6,261 bases of DNA, from the NCBI GenBank assembly GCA_025464795.1, contig JAODNB010000342.1, forward strand, positions 1 to 6,261. The letters are read 5' to 3'. The translations under genes were made by a program, and so were the position numbers. How positions within the stretch are numbered: position 1 is the first letter of the stretch; every line of letters starts with the position of its first letter. The DNA is from Frankiales bacterium (GTDB lineage Bacteria; Actinomycetota; Actinomycetes; Mycobacteriales; SCTD01). Below are positions 1 to 4,638 of the stretch, one piece after another. Under the pieces are notes generated by a model. That model was not told the origin of the DNA. It was given only the letters and a program-made list of their open reading frames with translations, and searched no databases.

Positions 1-87
1 ACCGCCAAGGCCCTGCGCACCGTCGTTGCCGCTATCGGCGGCAAGGGCGTGCGGGTCGACGTCGTCGACACCGACGAGGTCCGCTAA
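1..87 (+). CDS. khpA: KhpA-type KH-domain RNA-binding protein, C-terminal end (partial)
   Basis: Only the last 28 codons and a TAA stop lie in the window; the gene begins upstream. The visible peptide starts TAKALRTVVAAIGGKGVRVD and ends DTDEVR, which matches the last helix and strand of the small single-KH protein encoded between rpsP and rimM in Actinobacteria. KhpA binds RNA, usually as a partner of KhpB/Jag, and is linked to ribosome or small-RNA biology and cell envelope control in other bacteria. The GxxG RNA-binding loop would lie upstream and cannot be seen. Three bases separate it from rimM, so the two are almost certainly co-transcribed. The call rests on the C-terminal sequence plus its position directly before rimM. 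Confidence 0.82.
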   Translation, partial: TAKALRTVVAAIGGKGVRVDVVDTDEVR

Positions 88-90
88 GCG

Positions 91-654
91 ATGGCACGCG
101 TCGCCGGCCAGCGACGCAACGTCCCAGGTCCGGCCCCTTCGAAGAAGGAGCCGGACCTCATCGTTGTCGGTCGCATCGGCCGCCCCCAGGGGATCAAGGG
201 CGAGGTCACCGTCGAGGTGCGCACCGATGACCCTGACGACCGGTTCGCCCCGGGTCGGGTGCTGACGACCGAGACCGGTCCGCTGACGGTCGAGAGCTCG
301 CGCATGCAGGGGAAGTACCTCGTCGTGGCGTTCCAGGGCGTGCACGACCGGAACCAGGCCGAGCTGCTCCGCGACACGATGCTCCAGATCGACACCGCTG
401 ACCTGCCTCCTCTCGCGGAGGAGGACGAGTACTACGACACGCAGCTCATCGGGCTGGCGGCCCAGCTGACCGACGGCGCTGAGCTGGGCCAGGTCACCGA
501 CGTCCTGCACCTGCCGGGCGGCGACACGCTCGTCGTGCAGCACGGCGAGCGCGAGGTGCTGGTGCCTTTCGTGAAGGCCATCGTGCCCTCCGTCGACCTC
601 GCCTCCGGACACCTCGTCGTCGACCCGCCCGAGGGACTGCTGGACCTCGCCTGA
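91..654 (+). CDS. rimM: Ribosome maturation factor RimM
   Basis: RimM assists assembly of the 30S subunit head by binding ribosomal protein S19 and helping 16S rRNA maturation in the cytoplasm. The 187-residue product shows the RimM N-terminal barrel from about residue 24, with the hallmark GRIGRPQGIKGEVTVEVRTD (27-46). A linker follows, then the C-terminal PRC-barrel domain beginning near EDEYYDTQLIGL (111-122) and running to the end. Residues 1-22 are a basic, proline-containing extension not needed by the family core. No other ATG, GTG or TTG lies in frame between codon 1 and the conserved core, so ATG 91 is retained; GAGGT at 76-80 could serve as its ribosome binding site at 10 bases. Its stop shares one base with the trmD start, as expected for the rimM-trmD pair. 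Confidence 0.95.
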   Translation: MARVAGQRRNVPGPAPSKKEPDLIVVGRIGRPQGIKGEVTVEVRTDDPDDRFAPGRVLTTETGPLTVESSRMQGKYLVVAFQGVHDRNQAELLRDTMLQIDTADLPPLAEEDEYYDTQLIGLAAQLTDGAELGQVTDVLHLPGGDTLVVQHGEREVLVPFVKAIVPSVDLASGHLVVDPPEGLLDLA

Positions 655-1334
655 TGCAGATCGACGTCATCAGCATCTTCCCGGACTACCTCGCACCCCT
701 CCGGCTCTCCCTGGTGGGGAAGGCGATCGAGAACGGCACCCTGGACCTGCGGGTGCACGACCTGCGCGACGAGACCGACGACGTGCACAAGACGGTCGAC
801 GACAGCCCCTACGGCGGCGGCCCAGGCATGGTCATGAAGCCGGAGCCCTGGGCGCGGACGCTCGACAAGCTCGAAGGGCCCGCCCCGTACCCCCGCTTGG
901 TCGTCCCGACGCCGGCCGGCAGGCCGTTCACCCAGCAGCTCGCGCACGAGCTCAGCGCCGAGCCGTGGCTGGCCTTCGCCTGCGGCCGGTACGAGGGGAT
1001 CGACCAGCGCGTCGTCGACCGCTCTCGCCGCACCATGGTCGTGGACGAGGTGTCGATCGGGGACTACGTGCTCGCCGGGGGCGAGGTCGCCGTGCTCGTC
1101 ATCGTCGAGGCCGTCGCACGACTGCTGCCTGGGGTCCTGGGCAACGCCGAGTCGCACCGGGACGACTCCTTCAGCTACGGGTACCTCGAAGCCCCGTCGT
1201 ACACCCGCCCGTCGAGCTGGGAGGGCCTCGACGTGCCTGAGGTCCTGCTGAACGGGGACCACAAGAAGATCGCCGCCTGGCGCAAGGAGCACGGCCTGCA
1301 GCGCACCCGGGACAACCGGCCCGACCTGCTCTGA
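654..1334 (+). CDS. trmD: tRNA (guanine37-N1)-methyltransferase TrmD
   Basis: TrmD transfers a methyl group from S-adenosylmethionine to N1 of G37, next to the anticodon, preventing +1 frameshifting. It is an essential, dimeric SPOUT-fold enzyme. The 226-residue protein carries MQIDVISIFPDYL at the N-terminus, the YGGGPGMVMKPE loop (53-64), ACGRYEGID (109-117) and the trefoil-knot SAM-binding segment EVSIGDYVLAGGE (132-144). It also has AVARLLPGVLG (153-163) followed by DDSF. R156 and D171 align by spacing with the E. coli catalytic pair R154 and D169. It is shorter than E. coli TrmD because the C-terminal tail is reduced, which is common in Actinobacteria. ATG 654 overlaps the rimM TGA by one base; the nearest purine-rich site (GAGGG, 631-635) is too far, so translation is probably coupled to rimM. 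Confidence 0.97.
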   Translation: MQIDVISIFPDYLAPLRLSLVGKAIENGTLDLRVHDLRDETDDVHKTVDDSPYGGGPGMVMKPEPWARTLDKLEGPAPYPRLVVPTPAGRPFTQQLAHELSAEPWLAFACGRYEGIDQRVVDRSRRTMVVDEVSIGDYVLAGGEVAVLVIVEAVARLLPGVLGNAESHRDDSFSYGYLEAPSYTRPSSWEGLDVPEVLLNGDHKKIAAWRKEHGLQRTRDNRPDLL

Positions 1335-1456
1335 GCAGTCGAGATGACCCCCGAGACGGGACTGTGGCACCATAGAGGGCTGTTGCGCGGTCATCCTGCG
1401 CGCTCCCCGTCGCTCGGTGCGCACTTGCGCGCGCCTGTCGCTTGAAGAAGGTTCCG
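1335..1456 (+). promoter_or_regulatory. trmD-rplS intergenic region, candidate rplS leader
   Basis: This 122-base gap is the longest non-coding stretch here. Its 3' half is rich in GCGC elements that can pair in alternative ways. One hairpin has stem 1416-1422 (GGTGCGC) with 1429-1435 (GCGCGCC) and loop ACTTGC. A competing pairing is 1397-1403 (TGCGCGC) with 1427-1433 (GCGCGCG), allowing one G-U. Both would form just before the rplS ribosome binding site. A weak -10-like CATAGA at 1371-1376 could drive a separate transcript, but I see no convincing -35 box. No intrinsic terminator with a T-run follows trmD. That this is a promoter plus regulatory leader for L19 is inference; GC-rich DNA yields such pairings by chance fairly often. 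Confidence 0.35.
1444..1451 (+). promoter_or_regulatory. Ribosome binding site of rplS, decides the start
   Basis: GAAGAAGG sits 5 bases before ATG 1457. A TTG at 1442 opens the same frame 5 codons earlier, but using it would place this purine-rich site inside the coding region, and the extra residues (start, then KKVP) are not part of L19. ATG 1457 is therefore preferred. Confidence 0.75.
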
Positions 1457-1831
1457 ATGCACATCCTCGACGATCTCGACAACGCCTCGCTGCGCAGCGA
1501 CGTCCCGGAGTTCCGCCCCGGTGACACTGTCGACGTCGGTGTGCGCGTCGTCGAGGGCTCCCGCTCGCGTGTGCAGCGGTTCCAGGGCGTCGTCATCCGC
1601 CGTTCCGGCGGCGGTGTCCGCGAGACCTTCACGGTCCGCAAGGTCAGCTTCGGCGTCGGCGTCGAGCGCACCTTCCCGGTCCACACGCCGGTGATCGAGG
1701 ACATCAAGGTCGTCACCCGTGGTGACGTCCGTCGCGCGAAGCTGTACTACCTGCGCGAGCTGCGCGGCAAGAAGGCGAAGATCAAGGAGAAGCGCGACGC
1801 GCGCCCGACCTCCTCTGCTCCCTCTGCCTGA
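1457..1831 (+). CDS. rplS: 50S ribosomal protein L19
   Basis: L19 is a structural protein of the large subunit located at the interface with the 30S subunit, contributing to an intersubunit bridge. The 124-residue product starts MHILDDLDNASLRSDVPEF and has the conserved core PGDTVDVGVRVVEGSRSRVQ. After that come RFQGVVIRRSGGG, the loop with RETFTVRKVSFGVGVERTFP, and the basic stretch RRAKLYYLRELRGKKAKIKE that contacts 23S rRNA. A short Ser/Ala/Pro tail follows. The length fits the family (about 115-125). ATG 1457 is chosen over the in-frame TTG 1442 because of the ribosome binding site between them. It lies downstream of trmD as in most bacteria, but separated by 122 bases, so it may have its own transcript. 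The gap to lepB is 35 bases. Confidence 0.97.
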   Translation: MHILDDLDNASLRSDVPEFRPGDTVDVGVRVVEGSRSRVQRFQGVVIRRSGGGVRETFTVRKVSFGVGVERTFPVHTPVIEDIKVVTRGDVRRAKLYYLRELRGKKAKIKEKRDARPTSSAPSA

Positions 1832-1845
1832 GGAACGCCCGCTGC

Positions 1846-1865
1846 GACGCGCTCGTTAGCGCATC
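1846..1865 (+). repeat. Small inverted repeat (hairpin) directly before lepB
   Basis: GCGCT (1849-1853) and AGCGC (1858-1862) are perfect inverted copies around a CGTT loop. The stem extends by GA/TC (1846-1847 with 1864-1865) across one C-A mismatch. The structure ends one base before the GTG start of lepB at 1867. There is no T-run after it, so it is not a standard intrinsic terminator. It could reduce rplS read-through or affect initiation on lepB, which lacks a visible Shine-Dalgarno sequence. The function is inferred. Confidence 0.4.
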
Positions 1866-1866
1866 C

Positions 1867-2742
1867 GTGGCCAACAGCACTCCGGAAGCTCCCGTCGGAC
1901 CGCTGCCTTCGAAGAGGCGCAGCGGCTGGCGGGAGCTTCCGTTCTTGATCGCCCTCGCGCTTGCGCTGGCGCTGCTCATCAAGGCGCTGCTGCTGCAGGC
2001 GTTCTCGATCCCGTCCGAGTCCATGCAGAACACTCTGCAGGTCGGTGACCGCGTCCTGGTCAACAAGCTCGTGTACGACTTCCGAGGCATCCACCGGGGT
2101 GAGGTCGTCGTGTTCAACGGCAAGGACGACTGGGGCGCGGCCGAAGGCGGTGCCGACAAGCCCCGCGGCACCGTCGGCGGGGCGCTTCACAAGGTCGGGA
2201 CGTGGCTTGGGGTGGCCTCAGACGACAAGGACTACATCAAGCGCGTCATCGGGCTGCCGGGTGATCGCGTGATGTGCTGCAGCGCCGGCGGTCGGGTCGT
2301 GGTGACTCCCGCGGGCGGCACCCCCACGGAGCTCCGCGAGACCTACCTGTTCGAGGCCTCGGACGCCCAGGACCCGGCCAAGTACTTCTGCGGCGCAGCC
2401 GGCATCCACGGCGAGACGCCCAACCCCGAGGCCCACGCCAAGTGCCCGCCGGGCGCGCAGGGCCTACTGGTGCCCCCGGGTCGGTTGTTCGTCATGGGGG
2501 ATCACCGCGGCTCGTCGGCGGACAGCCGTTACCACTACGACGACGCCCACCTCGGCACCATCGCCATCAACCGGGTCGTCGGTCGGGCGTTCGTCGTGGT
2601 CTGGCCGGCGCCGCACTGGGCCGTCCTCGGAGTGCCCGCGACCTTCACGCAGGCCCTGGCGCTCCCGGGGTCTCAGCTCGTGCTCGGCGGCGTCGGCGCC
2701 CTTCCTGTGGTGGCGCTCAGGCGGCGCCGCAGACGGATCTGA
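1867..2742 (+). CDS. lepB: Signal peptidase I (type I leader peptidase)
   Basis: LepB cleaves signal peptides from exported pre-proteins on the outer face of the cytoplasmic membrane (peptidase family S26, Ser/Lys dyad). The 291-residue protein has a basic N-terminus (KRR, 16-18), one membrane segment at about 25-45, then box B SIPSESMQNTL with catalytic Ser52. The YIKRVIGLPGD segment carries general-base Lys125, and MGDHRGSSADSR is the conserved C-terminal box. Cysteines at 137 and 138 (MCCS) and two more further on (YFCG, AKCP) could form disulfides outside the cell. The last 35 residues include a second hydrophobic stretch ending in a run of six arginines, suggesting a C-terminal membrane anchor with a cytoplasmic basic tail. 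GTG 1867 is the only plausible start before the membrane segment, and no Shine-Dalgarno is seen close by. It lies between rplS and the NUDIX gene. Confidence 0.95.
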   Translation: MANSTPEAPVGPLPSKRRSGWRELPFLIALALALALLIKALLLQAFSIPSESMQNTLQVGDRVLVNKLVYDFRGIHRGEVVVFNGKDDWGAAEGGADKPRGTVGGALHKVGTWLGVASDDKDYIKRVIGLPGDRVMCCSAGGRVVVTPAGGTPTELRETYLFEASDAQDPAKYFCGAAGIHGETPNPEAHAKCPPGAQGLLVPPGRLFVMGDHRGSSADSRYHYDDAHLGTIAINRVVGRAFVVVWPAPHWAVLGVPATFTQALALPGSQLVLGGVGALPVVALRRRRRRI

Positions 2743-2746
2743 GCCG

Positions 2747-2761
2747 TACGATCTGCGGGTC
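2747..2761 (+). promoter_or_regulatory. Candidate -10 box of a near-leaderless NUDIX transcript
   Basis: TACGAT at 2747-2752 fits the actinobacterial -10 consensus TANNNT well and ends 9 bases before ATG 2762. A transcript from it would have almost no 5' leader, consistent with the absence of a clear Shine-Dalgarno sequence before this ATG. No good -35 hexamer is seen at the expected distance, which is common for such promoters. Read-through from lepB is also possible across the 19-base gap. Confidence 0.45.
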
Positions 2762-3217
2762 ATGACCACTGCCCCCGTCAACCGGCGCGCTGCGCGGGTG
2801 CTGCTGCTGGACGGCCTGGACCGCGTCCTGCTGTTCCGCGGAGGCGACCCGGCCAACCCTGGGGCGGGAACGTGGTGGTTCACCGTCGGAGGTGGTGTGG
2901 ACCGTGGTGAGTCGCTCGTGGAGGCTGCCGCGCGCGAGCTGTACGAGGAGACCGGCCTTCAGCGGGTGCCTTCGGACCTCGGGGAGCCCGTGCACGAGGA
3001 GGTCTCGCCCTTCTCGTTCGGCGGCCGGATGATCGTGCAGAGCAACACGTTCTTCCTGCTGCGCGTCGTCGAGCACGAGGTCGACACGAAGGGCTTCCAG
3101 CAGCTCGAGACCGACAGCATCCTCGAGCACCGCTGGTGGCGCAGGGAGGACCTGCGCACGACGACGGACAGCGTCTACCCCAGGTGCCTGGTCGAGCTGC
3201 TGGACCGGGTCGCGTGA
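2762..3217 (+). CDS. NUDIX hydrolase
   Basis: NUDIX enzymes hydrolyse nucleoside diphosphates linked to another group, for example oxidised dNTPs, ADP-ribose, dinucleoside polyphosphates or NADH. The 151-residue product has a complete Nudix box at residues 44-66 that fits GX5EX7REUXEEXGU exactly: it begins GGVDRGES and ends RELYEETGL. The REXXEE glutamates bind the catalytic magnesium. It is preceded by a strand with WWFTVGGG, and further on EHRWWRREDL (around residue 123-132) is the usual WW/W region near the end of the fold. Substrate cannot be told from the sequence; a MutT-like housekeeping role is only one option. It sits between lepB (19 bases) and rnhB (7 bases), an insertion relative to the M. 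tuberculosis order as I recall it. ATG 2762 is chosen because the fold begins soon after. Confidence 0.93.
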   Translation: MTTAPVNRRAARVLLLDGLDRVLLFRGGDPANPGAGTWWFTVGGGVDRGESLVEAAARELYEETGLQRVPSDLGEPVHEEVSPFSFGGRMIVQSNTFFLLRVVEHEVDTKGFQQLETDSILEHRWWRREDLRTTTDSVYPRCLVELLDRVA

Positions 3218-3224
3218 TCGGCTC

Positions 3225-3890
3225 ATGATCTCAGCGCCGCGGCCGGTGGTCCGCTCCGAGCACGGGCTCTGGGCCTTCGAGCGAGTCCTGCAGAACCACG
3301 GCTTCCCTTACGTAGCAGGGGCGGACGAGGCGGGACGTGGTGCCTGCGCCGGACCGCTCGTGGTCGCAGCTGTCGTGCTGCCCGCCGGTAGGCGCGGGCT
3401 CGTCCCGGGCCTTGCCGACTCCAAGCTGTTGACGGAGAAGGCCCGGGAGAAGGCGTACGACGAGGTCGTGAAGCGCGCGCTGGCCTGGTCTGTGGTGGTG
3501 GTCCCGCCGGGGGAGGTCGACACGATCGGGTTGCACGTCATGAACGTCCGGGCGATGCGCCAGGCGGTCAGCCGGCTGGACCCCTGCCCGTCCTACGTGC
3601 TCACCGACGGCTTCCCCATCTCCGGGATGCCCGCCCCGACGCTTGCCGTGTGGAAGGGCGACCGGGTGGCCGCCTGCGTGGCTGCCGCCTCGGTCGTCGC
3701 CAAGGTGACCCGGGACCGGATGATGGCCGAGCTGCACGACCGGTTCCCGGCGTACGACTTCGCCAAGCACAAGGGCTACTCGACGCCGGAGCACATGGCG
3801 GCCCTCGCCACCCATGGCCCGTGTCCGGAGCACCGGTTCTCGTACGTCAACGTGCGCGGGTCGATCGTCGGGCAGGATGGTCGGTCATGA
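3225..3890 (+). CDS. rnhB: Ribonuclease HII
   Basis: RNase HII cuts the RNA strand of RNA/DNA hybrids and starts removal of single ribonucleotides misincorporated into DNA. The 221-residue protein has the metal-binding carboxylates in order. D34 and E35 are in GADEAGRGACAGPLVVAAVV, D128 is in VLTDGF and D146 is in WKGDRVAA; these match E. coli D16, E17, D108 and D126 by alignment. ADSKLLTEKARE (64-75), AASVVAKVTRDR (154-165) and HKGYSTPEH (182-190) are also family hallmarks, and the C-terminal HRFSYVNV segment is standard. The roughly 30-residue lead before the first motif is similar in length to that of other actinobacterial RnhB proteins. ATG 3225 lacks a strong ribosome binding site and lies 7 bases after the NUDIX stop, so coupled translation is likely. 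The stop overlaps the next start (ATGA). Confidence 0.96.
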   Translation: MISAPRPVVRSEHGLWAFERVLQNHGFPYVAGADEAGRGACAGPLVVAAVVLPAGRRGLVPGLADSKLLTEKAREKAYDEVVKRALAWSVVVVPPGEVDTIGLHVMNVRAMRQAVSRLDPCPSYVLTDGFPISGMPAPTLAVWKGDRVAACVAAASVVAKVTRDRMMAELHDRFPAYDFAKHKGYSTPEHMAALATHGPCPEHRFSYVNVRGSIVGQDGRS

Positions 3891-4195
3891 GCGCGGAGGA
3901 CCTTGAGAAGTACGAGACCGAGATGGAGCTGCAGCTCTATCGCGAGTACCGCGACATCGTGCGCCAGTTCGAGTGGGTCGTGGAGACGGAGCGGCGCTTC
4001 TACCTCGCGAACGCGGTGGAGGTCGTCCCGCGCACGTCCGACGGCGAGGTCTGGTTCGAGCTGACGCTGACCGACGCGTGGGTCTGGGACATGTACCGGC
4101 CGGCGCGCTTCGTGAAGACGGTCCGGGTGCTGACCTTCAAGGACGTCAACGTGGAGAAGCTCGAGAAGCCCGATCTGGAGCTTCCCGGGAGCTGA
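3887..4195 (+). CDS. DUF2469 family protein of unknown function
   Basis: This 102-residue acidic, aromatic-rich protein matches the short actinobacterial family DUF2469 (M. tuberculosis Rv2901c type), which almost always follows rnhB. Recognisable segments are MSAEDLEKYETEMELQLYRE at the start, IVRQFEWVVETERRFYLANA (24-43), VWFELTLTDAWVWDMYRPAR (55-74) and VRVLTFKDVNVEKLEKPDLE. No signal peptide, membrane segment or catalytic motif is seen, so it is probably a small soluble cytoplasmic protein with an N-terminal helix and a beta-rich centre. The frame stays open upstream inside rnhB, but ATG 3887 gives the family's normal length, overlaps the rnhB stop as ATGA, and has AGGA (3874-3877) 9 bases ahead. 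The function is unknown; the tight coupling to rnhB suggests a nucleic-acid related role, but that is inference. Confidence 0.92.
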   Translation: MSAEDLEKYETEMELQLYREYRDIVRQFEWVVETERRFYLANAVEVVPRTSDGEVWFELTLTDAWVWDMYRPARFVKTVRVLTFKDVNVEKLEKPDLELPGS

Positions 4196-4220
4196 TCCAC
4201 AGGGGGCATCGCTCTCCACA
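4193..4220 (+). repeat. Pair of TCCACAG elements resembling DnaA boxes
   Basis: TGATCCACA (4193-4201), which includes the DUF2469 stop codon, differs by one base from the DnaA box TTATCCACA. CTCTCCACA (4212-4220) differs by two. Both are followed by G and lie in the same orientation 19 bases apart, in the gap before yraN. Binding by DnaA is not shown by sequence alone; two weak boxes could be chance or another protein's operator. Confidence 0.4.
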
Positions 4221-4270
4221 GATCCGCCTCCGCCCCGTTCTGAGGGGCTCCGCCGCGCCACCTTCGTCCT

Positions 4271-4276
4271 GGGAGG
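4271..4276 (+). promoter_or_regulatory. Ribosome binding site of yraN, decides the start
   Basis: GGGAGG lies 8 bases before GTG 4285. Two other in-frame GTG codons compete: 4276 overlaps this site, and 4288 is 11 bases from it. Spacing therefore favours 4285, although 4288 cannot be excluded. Confidence 0.65.
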
Positions 4277-4284
4277 TGGTCGCC

Positions 4285-4638
4285 GTGGTGGACCGGCAGG
4301 CGTTGGGCAGGTGGGGCGAGGACGTGGCGGTCCGTCACCTCGAGGCGAGCGGCTACGAGGTGCTCGCCCGCAACTGGCGCAGCCCGCAGGGGGAGCTGGA
4401 CGTGGTGGCTCTCGGCGAGGGCCGGGTCGTGTTCGTCGAGGTGAAGACGCGCAGCAGCGTGGCGTTCGGCGAGCCCGCTGAAGCGGTGACCCCCCTCAAG
4501 GCCCGGCGCATCCACGGGCTGGCTCTGTCCTGGCTGCATCAGAACCGGCCGCGCGGCGGCCACGCCCTGCGGTTCGACGTGATCGCCGTCATCCGCGGGC
4601 CTGAGCCGCAGGTCGTGCACCTGCGGGACGCGTTCTGA
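4285..4638 (+). CDS. yraN: YraN family (UPF0102) nuclease-fold protein
   Basis: This 117-residue protein belongs to UPF0102, which has a Holliday-junction-resolvase or restriction-endonuclease-like fold. Its function is not firmly established, but it is often linked to DNA processing. The visible hallmarks are LGRWGEDVAVRHLEASGYEV (7-26), then RNWRSPQGELDVVAL with E37 and D39, and VVFVEVKTRS with E52 and K54. Together they form the (D/E)...D...ExK metal-binding pattern of this nuclease fold. The remainder (LKARRIHGLALSWL and RFDVIAVI) fits the family end. The frame stays open far upstream, but conserved sequence begins only at the GTG cluster; GTG 4285 is preferred from ribosome binding site spacing. 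It follows an 89-base gap after DUF2469 and its stop overlaps the comM start by one base, the usual yraN-comM-dprA arrangement. Confidence 0.92.
   Translation: MVDRQALGRWGEDVAVRHLEASGYEVLARNWRSPQGELDVVALGEGRVVFVEVKTRSSVAFGEPAEAVTPLKARRIHGLALSWLHQNRPRGGHALRFDVIAVIRGPEPQVVHLRDAF

Noticed and set aside
1350..1360. CCCG-AGA-CGGG hairpin after trmD as a terminator
   Set aside because: It has a four-pair stem with no T-run, within the range expected by chance.
432..1424. 330-codon open frame on the - strand across rimM and trmD
   Set aside because: It mirrors two certain genes, has low-complexity Arg/Val/Asp/Pro-rich composition with no recognisable domain, and long antisense frames are expected at this GC content.
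2274..2765. 163-codon + strand frame overlapping lepB
   Set aside because: Arg/Gly/Pro-rich shadow translation without motifs; the LepB frame carries the conserved GDHRGSS box across this region.
3650..3886. Upstream extension of the DUF2469 frame into rnhB
   Set aside because: The frame is open, but the translation there is Gly/Arg-rich shadow sequence of rnhB; family length and the ATGA overlap place the start at 3887.
4232..4248. GCCCC/GGGGC hairpin considered as a terminator after DUF2469
   Set aside because: It has only five pairs, a 7-base loop and no T-run, and it lies close to the yraN ribosome binding site. Too weak to call a terminator in GC-rich DNA.
3973..4284. Upstream extension of the yraN frame across DUF2469
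   Set aside because: No family similarity before the GTG cluster at 4276-4288, and a good ribosome binding site lies just ahead of GTG 4285.
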